DNA of 43,972 bases from Chitinophaga pinensis (GCA_945897885.1 CAMDGU010000023.1:1-43972); one strand, 5' to 3'; numbered from the stretch's first letter, positions 31,299 to 41,460 are shown. A program made the numbers and translations. Notes: generated from the sequence alone by a model not told the origin.

Positions 31299-32516
31299 AT
31301 GAACGTAGTATTATTTGATGATGAATGGCGTATAAATTTATTTCCGCTTAGTTTTACACGACCAGCCGGAGCTTTTAGAGTAGGTATTTTAACCATTGCC
31401 GATAAATGGGGAAAGCATTTGAATGCGAATGTATCGTATAAAACAAAACCGTATTTAAGACAAAAATTTCCTGCAAAGCTTGAATCTGAAAACCTTTTTA
31501 TAAATGGCAGGTATATGCCTGATGCGGATTTAATAAAAGCTTTAAAAAACTTAAAGGAAGGAGCAATAATAGCAGATGGCGATAAAGTGGTAGCCTGTAT
31601 TTTGAACCATATCGATGCTATTGAATTTATGGAAGATAATTATACTCTGGCCGATCATAAAGTCATAAAGTTAGAGACCAAGCTTTCGCATATTTCTAAA
31701 TGCCCGGATATTTTTTCATTAAACGGACAGGAAATTGAAAATGATTTTGAATTACTAACCAAAGGACGAAAATCGGCGGAGGTAAGTGCTACCAATATCT
31801 TAATTGCGCCTGAAAAGATTTTTATTGAAAAAGGTGCCAAAATGGAATGTGCTGTTTTAAATGCCACTTCGGGTTCTATTTATATTGCTGCTGATACTGA
31901 ATTGATGGAAGGTTCGATGGTTCGTGGGCCTTTTGCGCTGGGTGAACATAGTCAGCTGAAAATGGGAGCTAAAATTTACGGCCCTACTACCATTGGTCCG
32001 CATTGTAAAGTAGGTGGTGAGGTAAATAATTCGGTTATTTTTGGTTACAGTAACAAGGCTCATGATGGATTTATTGGTAATTCGGTAATAGGGGAGTGGT
32101 GCAATTTGGGTGCTGATGCCAACACCTCCAACCTTAAAAATAATTATGCCGAAGTAAAACTTTGGAATTATCCCGCTGAAAAGTATTTAAAAACCGGTTT
32201 GCAATTTTGCGGTACCATCATGGGCGACCACAGCAAATGCGGTATCAATACCATGTTTAATACAGGTACAATCGTTGGTGTTTCGGCCAATGTGTTTGGT
32301 TCAGGATTTCCCCGCAATTTTGTTCCTGATTTTAGTTGGGGCGGTGCTGCGGGCTTTGAAACATTTTCCATTGCCAAATCATTTGAAGTAGCCAAACTGG
32401 TATTTGAACGCCGCGGATTAGAATTTAACACCATGGAACAGGATATTTTAACCTATGTGTTTAACGAAACCCAAAAATATAGGGTTTGGGAGAACATGGT
32501 TCAGAAAATGTTTTAA
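31299..32516 (+). CDS. Alternative GlmU: UDP-GlcNAc pyrophosphorylase / GlcN-1-P acetyltransferase-like
   Basis: This 405-residue protein is of the Bacteroidota-type GlmU family (TIGR03991-like), which supplies UDP-N-acetylglucosamine for wall and LPS. The N-terminal nucleotidyltransferase-like part (1 to about 190) opens with FDDEWRINLFPLSFTRP and FRVGILTIADKW, the family form of the nucleotide-binding start. The C-terminal part (about 195-370) has hexapeptide repeats of a left-handed beta-helix acetyltransferase (IAADTELMEG, GPTTIGPHCKVGGEV). The closing helix ends WENMVQKMF. It is transcribed alone or with tpiA, 134 bases downstream. Assignment is by overall similarity; the exact activity is inferred from the family. 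Confidence 0.85.
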   Translation: MNVVLFDDEWRINLFPLSFTRPAGAFRVGILTIADKWGKHLNANVSYKTKPYLRQKFPAKLESENLFINGRYMPDADLIKALKNLKEGAIIADGDKVVACILNHIDAIEFMEDNYTLADHKVIKLETKLSHISKCPDIFSLNGQEIENDFELLTKGRKSAEVSATNILIAPEKIFIEKGAKMECAVLNATSGSIYIAADTELMEGSMVRGPFALGEHSQLKMGAKIYGPTTIGPHCKVGGEVNNSVIFGYSNKAHDGFIGNSVIGEWCNLGADANTSNLKNNYAEVKLWNYPAEKYLKTGLQFCGTIMGDHSKCGINTMFNTGTIVGVSANVFGSGFPRNFVPDFSWGGAAGFETFSIAKSFEVAKLVFERRGLEFNTMEQDILTYVFNETQKYRVWENMVQKMF

Positions 32517-32650
32517 CGAATCGACTAAGTTCTAATTGCAATTAAGTCTTATTAAATAGTTTTAAAGCTCTATTTGTTCACTACTTGGGAAAAGTTTAAC
32601 CCCAAAAATCCTTTCAATTTTAGTTCATTTGCATTTCGTTTATAAATACT

Positions 32651-33409
32651 ATGCGCAACTATATAATAGCGGGAAACTGGAAAATGAATTTGACCCTTGA
32701 AGAAGGGTATGGATTGGCCAGTGAAATAAAATGGATGGTGGCTGATGAGGCAAATACTAAGGCTGAGGTGGTGCTTATTCCTCCATACTTGCATCTTCCT
32801 GGTATCCAAAATTTATTAAAGGATTCTAACATAAAAACCGGAGCTCAAAATTGCCATCATAAAAATAAAGGTGCATATACGGGTGAAGTATCACCGGCGA
32901 TGCTGGCTAATTTGGGCGTATCTTACGTTATTATTGGCCACAGCGAAAGACGGCAATATAATGGCGAGACCAATGAGCAATTGGCTGAAAAAATAAATGC
33001 AGCTCTTGAAAATGGATTAACTCCCATCTATTGTTTTGGAGAAACGCTAAGTGAAAGAGAAAATAATCTCGAGCTAACCATCACTGAGAGCCAAGTAAAA
33101 GAAGGATTATTTCATTTATCGGAAGAGCAAATTAAAAAAGTGGTTTTGGCCTATGAACCCGTGTGGGCTATAGGTACCGGGAAAACTGCAACCTCTGCCC
33201 AAGCTCAGGAAATTCATGCTTTTATCCGCAGCATTTTGACTGAAAAATACACGCAAGAAACGGCTGAAAGCATTTCAATTTTATACGGAGGAAGCATGAA
33301 ACCCGAAAATGCCAAAGAACTGTTTAGTTGCGCTGATATTGATGGCGGGCTTATTGGCGGTGCGGCTTTAGAATCAAGAAGTTTTGTGGAGATTGTTAAA
33401 TCGATTTGA
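32651..33409 (+). CDS. tpiA: Triosephosphate isomerase
   Basis: TpiA interconverts dihydroxyacetone phosphate and glyceraldehyde 3-phosphate in glycolysis. At 252 residues it is of normal length. Catalytic residues are visible: N and K in AGNWKMN near residue 9, the electrophilic His in IGHSERR near 97-103, the general-base Glu in YEPVWAIGTGKTA, and the phosphate-binding loops YGGSMKPENA and GGLIGGAAL. It is followed by an AAATTTTCAAATC repeat and then prmA. Confidence 0.97.
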   Translation: MRNYIIAGNWKMNLTLEEGYGLASEIKWMVADEANTKAEVVLIPPYLHLPGIQNLLKDSNIKTGAQNCHHKNKGAYTGEVSPAMLANLGVSYVIIGHSERRQYNGETNEQLAEKINAALENGLTPIYCFGETLSERENNLELTITESQVKEGLFHLSEEQIKKVVLAYEPVWAIGTGKTATSAQAQEIHAFIRSILTEKYTQETAESISILYGGSMKPENAKELFSCADIDGGLIGGAALESRSFVEIVKSI

Positions 33410-33440
33410 AAATTTTATGATTTGAAAATTTGGAAATGAT
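33403..33440. repeat. AAATTTTCAAATC-type short repeat after tpiA
   Basis: GATTTGAAAATTTTATGATT followed by TGAAAATTTGGAAATGA: near-tandem copies of the word found, inverted, between rpmI and rplT (4212-4245). It overlaps the last codons and stop of tpiA. No hairpin is proposed. Confidence 0.4.
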
Positions 33441-33508
33441 AGATTGCAACAATTATTAAAAGCACGTTAAATGCACATTTCTAGTAACCTAATAACTAAA
33501 TAACGATT

Positions 33509-34318
33509 TTGTACTTAGAATTCACAATATTTTGTCCCGATGATACCAAAGAGTTGGTAGAAGCAGAACTTTTGCATGCCGGTTTTGAAGGGGTTTGGGA
33601 AAACAACGACAGCCTTTGTTTTTATATTCATGAGGAAGCTTTGAATATGAATTCATTAAAATCAATCTTGGCCCAATATAATTTGATAGAAAGCTATACT
33701 TATAAATCTATTGAAAATATAAACTGGAATGCCAGTTGGGAAAGCAGTTTTGAGCCCATACAAATAGGTGAGAAATGTTTAATCAGGGCTTCGTTTCATT
33801 CATCACTTGGATTGCCTTATGAAATTATAATTACCCCCAAAATGTCGTTTGGAACGGGGCATCACGAAACCACTTATATGATGAGTGAAGCCTTGATGGA
33901 AATGGATTTGAAACACAAAACGGTTTTGGATATGGGCTGCGGAACATCTGTGCTGGCCATCCTTGCTGAAAAATTGGGAGCATCAAATATTACAGCTATT
34001 GACAACGACGATTGGGCTATAGAAAATTCAAAAGAAAATATTGCGAACAATAATTGTAAAGCAATTTCAGTTTTTAAGAATGATGCAACCTTTAGTGGAC
34101 AATACGATATTATTTTGAGCAACATTAATAGAAATATCAATTTAGAAATGCTTGAAAAATATGCCCCGGCACTTAACAAAGGCGGGCAAATCCTGCTCAG
34201 CGGATTTTATAATCATGATGTTCCTGATTTTGAAAAACTGGTAAAAACCATTGGCCTTAAAATTGTAAAAGTGAAAGAACGAAACGATTGGGCTTGTATA
34301 ATTATAGAACAATGTTAA
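33509..34318 (+). CDS. prmA: Ribosomal protein L11 methyltransferase
   Basis: PrmA uses S-adenosylmethionine to trimethylate L11. This 269-residue protein has the small N-terminal L11-recognition domain (1 to about 85), a linker, and the Rossmann-type methyltransferase domain with SFGTGHHETT, SAM motif I VLDMGCGTSVLAI, motif II ITAIDND and the active-site motif LSNINRNI. TTG at 33509 is the only plausible start; the frame is closed 12 bases upstream. The end overlaps the ATG of the next gene by seven bases. Confidence 0.93.
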   Translation: MYLEFTIFCPDDTKELVEAELLHAGFEGVWENNDSLCFYIHEEALNMNSLKSILAQYNLIESYTYKSIENINWNASWESSFEPIQIGEKCLIRASFHSSLGLPYEIIITPKMSFGTGHHETTYMMSEALMEMDLKHKTVLDMGCGTSVLAILAEKLGASNITAIDNDDWAIENSKENIANNNCKAISVFKNDATFSGQYDIILSNINRNINLEMLEKYAPALNKGGQILLSGFYNHDVPDFEKLVKTIGLKIVKVKERNDWACIIIEQC

Positions 34319-37300
34319 AAAAACATATACTTTTTATTCTATTTATTTTTTTGGGTGTTGCGGCATTTGCACAACCTAGATCCTTTTCAAAAAAACCGGA
34401 AGTATTTATTGTAGAGTTAAAGGATTTTATGAGCAGTACCAAAGAAGCTGTCGCTATTGAGGCGTTTACTAAGTTTGAAAGGTATTGGAAAACCAATAAA
34501 TTTTTAGAAGACCACCAATTATTAATTATTAAGGTTGGTGATGAAATGTTGCTTAACAAAATGAGGATAACGCCTGATTTTGATTTGTATTGCCGCACCT
34601 TGGTAAGTGCCAAAGATACCGCCAAAGGATTAAGTGACATTAAGTTTGATTTTTGGATAAAGGCTGTTCTTACAGCGTCAAAGGCTGGTCCCAACCAGTT
34701 AAGACAGTTGCTAAAAACATCTAAAGGGATGTTTGAAGAAAATGCGGTATTCGTGTCTGAATCTAAAAAATGGTTTTACACCCCAACCGAATTTAAATAC
34801 AATTTTACGGGTGGAAAGTACCTGATTGAATTTACAAATATTGATTTGAAATGTGTAACCATTGATGATAAAATAGAAATAAAAGGTACTTCCGGAGTGT
34901 ATGATTTGGAAAAAATGGTATGGAAAGGGAAGGCCGGAAAGATAGACTGGAGTAGGGTAGGGTATGCACCAACGGATGTTTTTGCGGTATTAAAAACCTA
35001 TTCTATTGATATGACCAAGGCCGAAGTTGAGGCGGATTCGGTTACTTTTACTAATAAGGCAATTATTCCAGCACCAGTTGTAGGAAAGCTTAAAGATAGG
35101 GCGATGTTTGAACGATTGAGCGAAACCCAAAAAGATTTTAAAGATTCAAAATATCCTCAGTTTACAGCCTATAAAACCGATATGACCATTGAAAAATTTT
35201 CAAATGGTTTGGCAAAATATATTGGTGGATTTAGCATGCAGGGGCGAGATATTGTAGGTATTGGCACGCCTGAAAATCCCGCATCTTTTGGTTTTTATTA
35301 TAAAAATAAATTGCGCTTAAAGGCCGAGTCACAATCGTTTGTGATACGGAATAATAAAATCACATCTGAAAAAACAGCCATTACCATTTTTACTGATAGT
35401 GGTTCCATTTTTCATCCTATGTTGAAACTTAACTTTAACATGGAAGATAAGAAAATGGTTTTAAATAGGGGCGAGGAAGGATTAGAAAGGTCTCCATTTT
35501 TTGATAATGATCATGGTTTGGAATTTTATGTAGATAAAGTTCAGTGGGTGTTGGAGCAACCTAAAATTGATTTTTTGATGAATACAAAAGATGGTACAGC
35601 CCGTTTTGAATCGGCCAATTACTACCGCGATTTTAATTATGAAAAGCTTCAAGGTCTATTAAATTATCATCCGGTAAATAAAATGCAAGCCTACTGTATT
35701 CAAACCAAAAAGCGTGAATTTACCCTAGATGAATATGCTTCCTGGATGGGAAGTACACCTGATAAATTAAAGAATCAAATTATTGATTTGGCGGATAATG
35801 GGTTCATTTATTATTACCCTGAAACAGGAAAAATAAAGGTAAAGAGAAAGATTTTTGATTACGTAAATGCCCATTTTAAACTGAAAGACTATGATGTGAT
35901 TCGGTTCAGGTCTATTATTGGTGGTCGCCCAAATTCGTATCTTAATTTAGTAAATAATGATTTTGTAATTGAAGGAGTTGCCGCCTTTAATTTTAGTGAT
36001 TCACAAACGGTTATGGCCTATCCTCATGAGCAAACATTAAATGTAAAAAACAAACGCAATATTGATTTTGGGGGAAGATTAACTGCCGGTTGGTTCGATT
36101 TTTATTCCGAAAAATTCAATTTTGACTACGGGCAGTTTAAAATACATTCGGATAAAATAGACTCTATGCGTTTATTTTATCCCGATTCACTAAATGGAAA
36201 TACCTTATTGCCGGTAACCTCCTTACTAAAGGATATCAGCGGAACAATATATGTAGACAAGCCCAATAATAAATCAGGAACAGATACTAGCAATGGGCAA
36301 TACCCGATTTTTGTGAGTGAAAAACCTTCAAAAATTTCATACCAAAAAAGTAGTATTTATAAAGGAGCATATAACGAGAAAGACTTTTATTTTAAAGTAG
36401 ATCCGTTCACCATTGACAGTATGGATAATTTTACCATCAGTGGATTAAAGTTTCCCGGAACGTTTGTTTCGGCGGGTATTTTGCCTGAATTTAGATTTGA
36501 GGCTAAAATTATGAAGGATTATTCTTTAGGTTTTGAAAAAGCCTCGCCACCTGAAGGGTATCCATTGTATGGAACCAAAGGTAAAGGTGATATTAATATT
36601 CGATTGGATGATAAGGGATTAACCGCTAGTGGAGAGGTGGAATATTTAGGAGCAAAAATGAAATCGAGAGATATTGTGCTGCTGCCCGATTCCATGAATT
36701 CAAATACAGATTTGTTTACAATAGATGAATCGGCCAAATATCCCAATGTGCAGGCTGAAAAGATAAAAAACCATTGGGTACCTAAAAAAGACAGTCTTTA
36801 TATGAATACGTTAGGTCATACAATTGACGTATTTAGGGCCGGACAAAAATATACAGGAAACATGGTGATGACACCAAAGCAACTTACCGGTAGTGGACTT
36901 TTGGAATGGGATAATGCCAAACTTACCAGTAACTTAATGCGATTTGCAACAAACAGTGTTAAGGCAGATACTTCCAAAATTGAAATTGGTTCAATTGATA
37001 AAGATAAAATTGCCTTTTCAAGCGGCAATGTAAAATCGTTTGTCGATTTTGATAAACGCACCGGCGATTTTAAAGCCAATATTCCCGGTCAGTTAACGGA
37101 ATTTGGATTTAATCAGTTTGCCTCCTCCATGGATCAGTATTTTTGGGATATGGACCAGCAAACTATTTTGTTAACCAAGGGTCCAAAATTGGCCAAGTCC
37201 TTTTTCCTTTCCCGTCGCCATGATCAGGAAGGTTTAAAATTTGATTCAGATAAAGCATTGTTTGATATGAAAGAAGGAAAGATTTATGCCGAAAATGTAC

Positions 37301-38703
37301 CATACATTGACATAGCCGATTCAAGAGCTTTTCCAAAGGATGGTAAGGTTACAATAGCTAAAGATGCTGACATTTTACCATTAATGGATTCCAAATTCTT
37401 AGCAGCAAGGGAAAATAAATACCACGAATTATTTGCCTGTACTTTAAAAATATTAGGTCGTAAGGCCATTAATGGTAGTGGTTTATATAAATTTAAGGAT
37501 AAACACAGAACAGAGCAAGAAATATTTTTTGATAAAATGCGTGTGATGTCTGATAGTACGATTCAAGCCTTAGGGTATTTGTCTGATTCAGTTAATTTTA
37601 AAATTTACCCAATGATTGGATATAAAGGTACTTTTGAGATAAATTCAAATAAAGATTTTCTAAATTTTAATGGGTATATGAAACCATTACACACTTTTAG
37701 GATTGGAAGTAATTGGATCCGATATAAAGATAGACCTGACCCAAAAGATATAGTAGTAGATGCAAGAGAACCTAAAAATGATGAGAATAAGTTTGTATCG
37801 GTAAGTATGAATATGGCAATGGATACTCCGATGATTTATCCTACCTTCTTTAATTTTAAACGCAAATATGCCGACCCTGAATTTACTACAGATACCGGAA
37901 TATTTATATATGATGAGGCGTCAACAGAATTTAGGATTGGGGATAAAAACCGAATTTTAAATAATGCTAATCGCGGAAGTATTATGACTTTTAATGAAAC
38001 CACCCGAATGATTTCTACGCAAGGCAAAATAAACATGGGATTTTCGATGCCGGTTCTTGATCCTTTGGTAGCTGGAAAATTATATAAACGCGAAGATGAC
38101 AGCAGCTATACTTTGGAGGCATTTATGGCATTAGATATTTTGCTACCCAAGGATGCCTATAAAAAAATGATTGAAGTCATGATGGATAAAGGATCAGGAG
38201 CTCCCGGAATTCCTTATTCTGGCGATGATTTTAAATATGCCTTAGGTGAGTTTTTAACAGATAAAAAAACAGAGTCAACATTTAAAAAGGCTTCTGAAAT
38301 TGGCGAATTGGAAGTTTCGGAAGATATAAAGCGAAAGTTCATTTTTTCAGAAACAAAGTTTAAATATTCCCCGGTTAATAAATCCTGGTTTTCAAAGTCG
38401 CCAATTGGTGTGTCGGTAATTAATGGGCAACAAATAAATAAGCGTTTTGATAGCAGAATGCAAATGCAGGTGAAACGCAGCGGTGTAAGTTTGAAAATTT
38501 ATATAGAAATATCAAAGTATGATTGGTTTTATTTTGAGTATTTCAGAAATAACCTGGTGGCTATAAGTACTGATAAAGAATTCAATGATTTGATAAGGGA
38601 TAAGTTTAGTGAAGTACAGAAAGTAGATTATACTATTAGACCAGGAACTACAAGAACTGTAGCCAAATTTGTTGAAAAATTTGATGATAGTGAGGAGGAA
38701 TAA
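34312..38703 (+). CDS. Large secreted protein of unknown function (1463 residues)
   Basis: The ATG at 34312 is chosen because it starts the signal peptide (MLKKHILFILFIFLGVAAFA); a longer in-frame start at 34288 would place residues before it. The mature protein has no domain I can name. It shows beta-rich stretches of similar style (GTSGVYDLEKMVWKGKAGKI, GKGDINIRLDDKGLTASGEV, GNMVMTPKQLTGSGLLEWDN), like the repeated sheets of AsmA/OstA-type periplasmic proteins. In the middle (about 475-515) is a helical segment resembling a winged helix (FTLDEYASWMGSTPDKLKN). There is no YPNP sorting domain and no membrane helix after the signal, so it is probably periplasmic or attached to the outer membrane. 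It overlaps prmA by seven bases and so is translationally coupled to it. Confidence 0.7.
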   Translation: MLKKHILFILFIFLGVAAFAQPRSFSKKPEVFIVELKDFMSSTKEAVAIEAFTKFERYWKTNKFLEDHQLLIIKVGDEMLLNKMRITPDFDLYCRTLVSAKDTAKGLSDIKFDFWIKAVLTASKAGPNQLRQLLKTSKGMFEENAVFVSESKKWFYTPTEFKYNFTGGKYLIEFTNIDLKCVTIDDKIEIKGTSGVYDLEKMVWKGKAGKIDWSRVGYAPTDVFAVLKTYSIDMTKAEVEADSVTFTNKAIIPAPVVGKLKDRAMFERLSETQKDFKDSKYPQFTAYKTDMTIEKFSNGLAKYIGGFSMQGRDIVGIGTPENPASFGFYYKNKLRLKAESQSFVIRNNKITSEKTAITIFTDSGSIFHPMLKLNFNMEDKKMVLNRGEEGLERSPFFDNDHGLEFYVDKVQWVLEQPKIDFLMNTKDGTARFESANYYRDFNYEKLQGLLNYHPVNKMQAYCIQTKKREFTLDEYASWMGSTPDKLKNQIIDLADNGFIYYYPETGKIKVKRKIFDYVNAHFKLKDYDVIRFRSIIGGRPNSYLNLVNNDFVIEGVAAFNFSDSQTVMAYPHEQTLNVKNKRNIDFGGRLTAGWFDFYSEKFNFDYGQFKIHSDKIDSMRLFYPDSLNGNTLLPVTSLLKDISGTIYVDKPNNKSGTDTSNGQYPIFVSEKPSKISYQKSSIYKGAYNEKDFYFKVDPFTIDSMDNFTISGLKFPGTFVSAGILPEFRFEAKIMKDYSLGFEKASPPEGYPLYGTKGKGDINIRLDDKGLTASGEVEYLGAKMKSRDIVLLPDSMNSNTDLFTIDESAKYPNVQAEKIKNHWVPKKDSLYMNTLGHTIDVFRAGQKYTGNMVMTPKQLTGSGLLEWDNAKLTSNLMRFATNSVKADTSKIEIGSIDKDKIAFSSGNVKSFVDFDKRTGDFKANIPGQLTEFGFNQFASSMDQYFWDMDQQTILLTKGPKLAKSFFLSRRHDQEGLKFDSDKALFDMKEGKIYAENVPYIDIADSRAFPKDGKVTIAKDADILPLMDSKFLAARENKYHELFACTLKILGRKAINGSGLYKFKDKHRTEQEIFFDKMRVMSDSTIQALGYLSDSVNFKIYPMIGYKGTFEINSNKDFLNFNGYMKPLHTFRIGSNWIRYKDRPDPKDIVVDAREPKNDENKFVSVSMNMAMDTPMIYPTFFNFKRKYADPEFTTDTGIFIYDEASTEFRIGDKNRILNNANRGSIMTFNETTRMISTQGKINMGFSMPVLDPLVAGKLYKREDDSSYTLEAFMALDILLPKDAYKKMIEVMMDKGSGAPGIPYSGDDFKYALGEFLTDKKTESTFKKASEIGELEVSEDIKRKFIFSETKFKYSPVNKSWFSKSPIGVSVINGQQINKRFDSRMQMQVKRSGVSLKIYIEISKYDWFYFEYFRNNLVAISTDKEFNDLIRDKFSEVQKVDYTIRPGTTRTVAKFVEKFDDSEEE

Positions 38704-38764
38704 TTAAGATTTTTGGAATAGTTATATTTAACCAAATACTTAGAAAAACGATAAATAATTGAAA

Positions 38765-38772
38765 TACCTTTG
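38765..38772 (+). promoter_or_regulatory. Candidate -7 promoter box for the aminotransferase gene
   Basis: TACCTTTG matches TAnnTTTG 17 bases before the ATG at 38790. No TTTG is seen at the -33 spacing. Confidence 0.4.
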
Positions 38773-38789
38773 CCCCATTAAAGAGACAC

Positions 38790-40055
38790 ATGGGAGAATC
38801 TAGATTATCGCAATTATCAGAAACACTTATTGGTTCAGAAATTGTAAAACTTGGAGCAGAGATAAAAGAAAGAATAAAAGCAGGTGAAAAAATTTACAAC
38901 TTTACGGTTGGCGATTTTGACCCTCAAATTTTTCCGATACCACAATTATTAGAGGATGAAATTGTAGAAGCTTACCGAAGCAAGTTTACAAATTATCCGG
39001 CTGCTGAAGGTAATTTAGACCTTAGAGAGTCGTTAAGTCAATATATTAAAAATCAGCAAAACCTTGATTATTCAACAACTGAAATTTTAGTAGCCAGTGG
39101 CGGAAGACCGCTTATTTATTCATTATTTAGAGCAGTTGTAGATAAAGGAGATAAGGTTATTTACGGCGTCCCATCATGGAATAATAATCATTATTCACAC
39201 TTTGTGGAATCTAATCGTGTAGAAATAGAAGCTAGGTATGAAAATCATTTTATGCTTACCGCTGAGGATCTGAAACCCCATATAAAGGGTGCAAGTCTTA
39301 TCTCACTTTGTTCTCCTCAAAACCCAACGGGTACTACCTTCAGCAAAGAAGAATTGAGCGCTATCTGTGATCTGGTAATAGAAGAAAATAATAGCAGAAA
39401 ACCGGGCGAGAAGAAACTGTATGTGATGTATGACCAAATGTATTGGCGATTAACTTACGGAAATATTGAGCATCACAATCCTGTTTCTTTATGTCCTGCC
39501 ATGAAAGATTATACCATTTTTATTGATGCCATAAGTAAAGTTTTTGCGGCCACTGGGGTAAGAGTTGGTTGGGCTATGGGTCCACAAAATGTGATAACAA
39601 AAATGAAAACCATGCTCACTCATTTTGGAGCCTGGGCTCCAATGGCTGAACAAAAGGCTGTTGCCAAATTTTTATTACAAACTAGCGATATAGAACAATA
39701 TTTGAGCCACTTTAAAAGTGAAATTGAGAAAAGATTAGTTTCGATTTATAACGGAATACAGGATTTGAGAAAAGAGGGTTTTGCAGTAAATGCCATTGAA
39801 CCTCAAGCAGCAATTTATTTAACGATACAATTTGATTTGGTAAATAAAAAAACAAAAGACGGGCAAGTATTGAATACACAATCGGACATAACAAAATATC
39901 TTTTAAATAATGCAGGCCTTGCAATTGTTCCATTTTCAGCATTTGGAGCTCCTGCTACCAGCAGTTGGTACAGGCTAAGTGTGGGTACCTGCAAAAAAGA
40001 GGGGATTGGAGAGATGTTTGAAAAGCTAAGATTAGCTTTGGTGGAATTGGTATAA
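38790..40055 (+). CDS. PLP-dependent class I/II aminotransferase
   Basis: This 421-residue fold-type I aminotransferase has the family parts in order: SGGRPLIYSLFRA (cofactor phosphate region), SLCSPQNPTGT, the Asp/Tyr block YVMYDQMYWRLTY, and the Schiff-base Lys K250 in ISKVFAATGVRVGW, followed by the Arg that binds the substrate carboxylate near the end (WYRLSVGTC). Substrate could be aspartate or an aromatic or branched amino acid; the sequence does not decide. It is probably transcribed from its own promoter. Confidence 0.9.
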   Translation: MGESRLSQLSETLIGSEIVKLGAEIKERIKAGEKIYNFTVGDFDPQIFPIPQLLEDEIVEAYRSKFTNYPAAEGNLDLRESLSQYIKNQQNLDYSTTEILVASGGRPLIYSLFRAVVDKGDKVIYGVPSWNNNHYSHFVESNRVEIEARYENHFMLTAEDLKPHIKGASLISLCSPQNPTGTTFSKEELSAICDLVIEENNSRKPGEKKLYVMYDQMYWRLTYGNIEHHNPVSLCPAMKDYTIFIDAISKVFAATGVRVGWAMGPQNVITKMKTMLTHFGAWAPMAEQKAVAKFLLQTSDIEQYLSHFKSEIEKRLVSIYNGIQDLRKEGFAVNAIEPQAAIYLTIQFDLVNKKTKDGQVLNTQSDITKYLLNNAGLAIVPFSAFGAPATSSWYRLSVGTCKKEGIGEMFEKLRLALVELV

Positions 40056-40103
40056 TTTAAAACCATAGTATATTCCTTCCTTTATAAAACCATCATTAAA
40101 AGT

Positions 40104-40111
40104 TACCTTTG
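40104..40111 (+). promoter_or_regulatory. Candidate -7 promoter box for purB
   Basis: TACCTTTG matches TAnnTTTG, eight bases before the ATG at 40120. TTTA at 40081-40084 sits at the right spacing (19 bases) for a -33 box with one change. The short distance implies a very short leader. Confidence 0.5.
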
Positions 40112-40119
40112 CAATTGAT

Positions 40120-41460
40120 ATGCAGTTGAATGAATTAACAGCCATTAGCCCAATAGATGGGCGCTACCGAAAAGCAACTTCAGATTTAGCGCCATACCTT
40201 TCTGAGTGGGGATTAATAAAATACAGAGTGCAAGTGGAGATTGAATATTTTGCGCAGTTATGCAAAACTGTTCCTCAGTTGGCTTCTGTAAATATTTCTG
40301 AGGTATATCCAAAACTTAAAAAGGTTTATGAGAATTTTTCGGAACACGATGCCTTAGAAATAAAAGCTACTGAAAAAATAACCAACCACGATGTAAAGGC
40401 TGTTGAATATTTTGTAAAGAAGAAACTGGAAGAACTTGGTTTGGGAGATTATGTGGAGTTTGTTCATTTTGGACTTACTTCACAAGATATAAATAATACT
40501 GCTATTCCTTTATCATTTAAGGAAGCTAATAATTCAACTATTTTCCCTGCACTTGATGATTTGATTTTAAAACTTCAAGCCCTTTCAGCTGAATGGTCAG
40601 CAATTTCATTATTGGCCAGAACTCACGGCCAACCGGCATCCCCAACCAGATTAGGAAAGGAAATGGATGTTTTTATAAATAGGTTGATTATACAAATAGA
40701 ACAGTTTAATAGTATTCCTTGCAGCGCTAAATTTGGTGGAGCTACCGGAAATCTTAATGCCCATTATATAGCCTATCCCGATAAAAACTGGCACAGTTTT
40801 GCCAATTCATTTGTTGAAAGTTTGGGATTAAGCCGTTCTTACCCGACCACTCAAATTGAACATTACGATAATTTGGCTGCCCAATGCGATGCCTTTAAGC
40901 GTATCAATACTATTTTGATTGATTTGTGCCGTGACATCTGGAGCTATATTTCCTTTGATTATTTTAAACAAAAAATTAAAGAAGGAGAAATTGGGAGCTC
41001 GGCCATGCCACACAAAGTAAATCCAATAGATTTTGAAAATGCCGAAGGAAACTTGATGATGGCCAACAGTATGTTTGAATTTTTGGCAGCAAAACTTCCT
41101 GTATCCAGACTTCAAAGAGATTTGACCGATTCAACAGTTTTAAGAAACCTTGGTGTCCCTTTGGCTCATTCACTTATTGCCTATAAATCCGTTATGAAAG
41201 GGTTGGATAAATTGATAGTGAATACTGCAAAAATTGAAGAAGATTTAGAAAATAATTGGGCAGTGGTGGCGGAAGCAATTCAAACCATTCTTAGACGGGA
41301 GCAGATTGAAAAGCCTTACGAATTATTAAAGGATTTAACTCGAACAAATTCAAAAATAACCAAAGAATCCATTCATGAGTTTATTCAAAATTTAAAGGTT
41401 TCGGATGCTGTAAAGGCTGAATTAATGAACATTTCACCTTTTAATTTTGTTGGAAAATAG
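40120..41460 (+). CDS. purB: Adenylosuccinate lyase
   Basis: PurB catalyses two steps of purine synthesis: cleavage of SAICAR to AICAR and of adenylosuccinate to AMP. At 446 residues it is of the E. coli type. Visible are the N-terminal LTAISPIDGRYR, the nucleotide-binding TSQDINNTA, the His-containing ARTHGQPASPT, and the fumarase/ASL signature GSSAMPHKVNPIDFENAEG with its catalytic Ser. The TAG stop is directly followed by the ATG of a CoA-binding protein. Confidence 0.97.
   Translation: MQLNELTAISPIDGRYRKATSDLAPYLSEWGLIKYRVQVEIEYFAQLCKTVPQLASVNISEVYPKLKKVYENFSEHDALEIKATEKITNHDVKAVEYFVKKKLEELGLGDYVEFVHFGLTSQDINNTAIPLSFKEANNSTIFPALDDLILKLQALSAEWSAISLLARTHGQPASPTRLGKEMDVFINRLIIQIEQFNSIPCSAKFGGATGNLNAHYIAYPDKNWHSFANSFVESLGLSRSYPTTQIEHYDNLAAQCDAFKRINTILIDLCRDIWSYISFDYFKQKIKEGEIGSSAMPHKVNPIDFENAEGNLMMANSMFEFLAAKLPVSRLQRDLTDSTVLRNLGVPLAHSLIAYKSVMKGLDKLIVNTAKIEEDLENNWAVVAEAIQTILRREQIEKPYELLKDLTRTNSKITKESIHEFIQNLKVSDAVKAELMNISPFNFVGK

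Noticed and set aside
34288-34311. Longer start for the giant protein at 34288
   Set aside because: It lies deep inside prmA and puts eight residues before the signal peptide; ATG 34312 is better.
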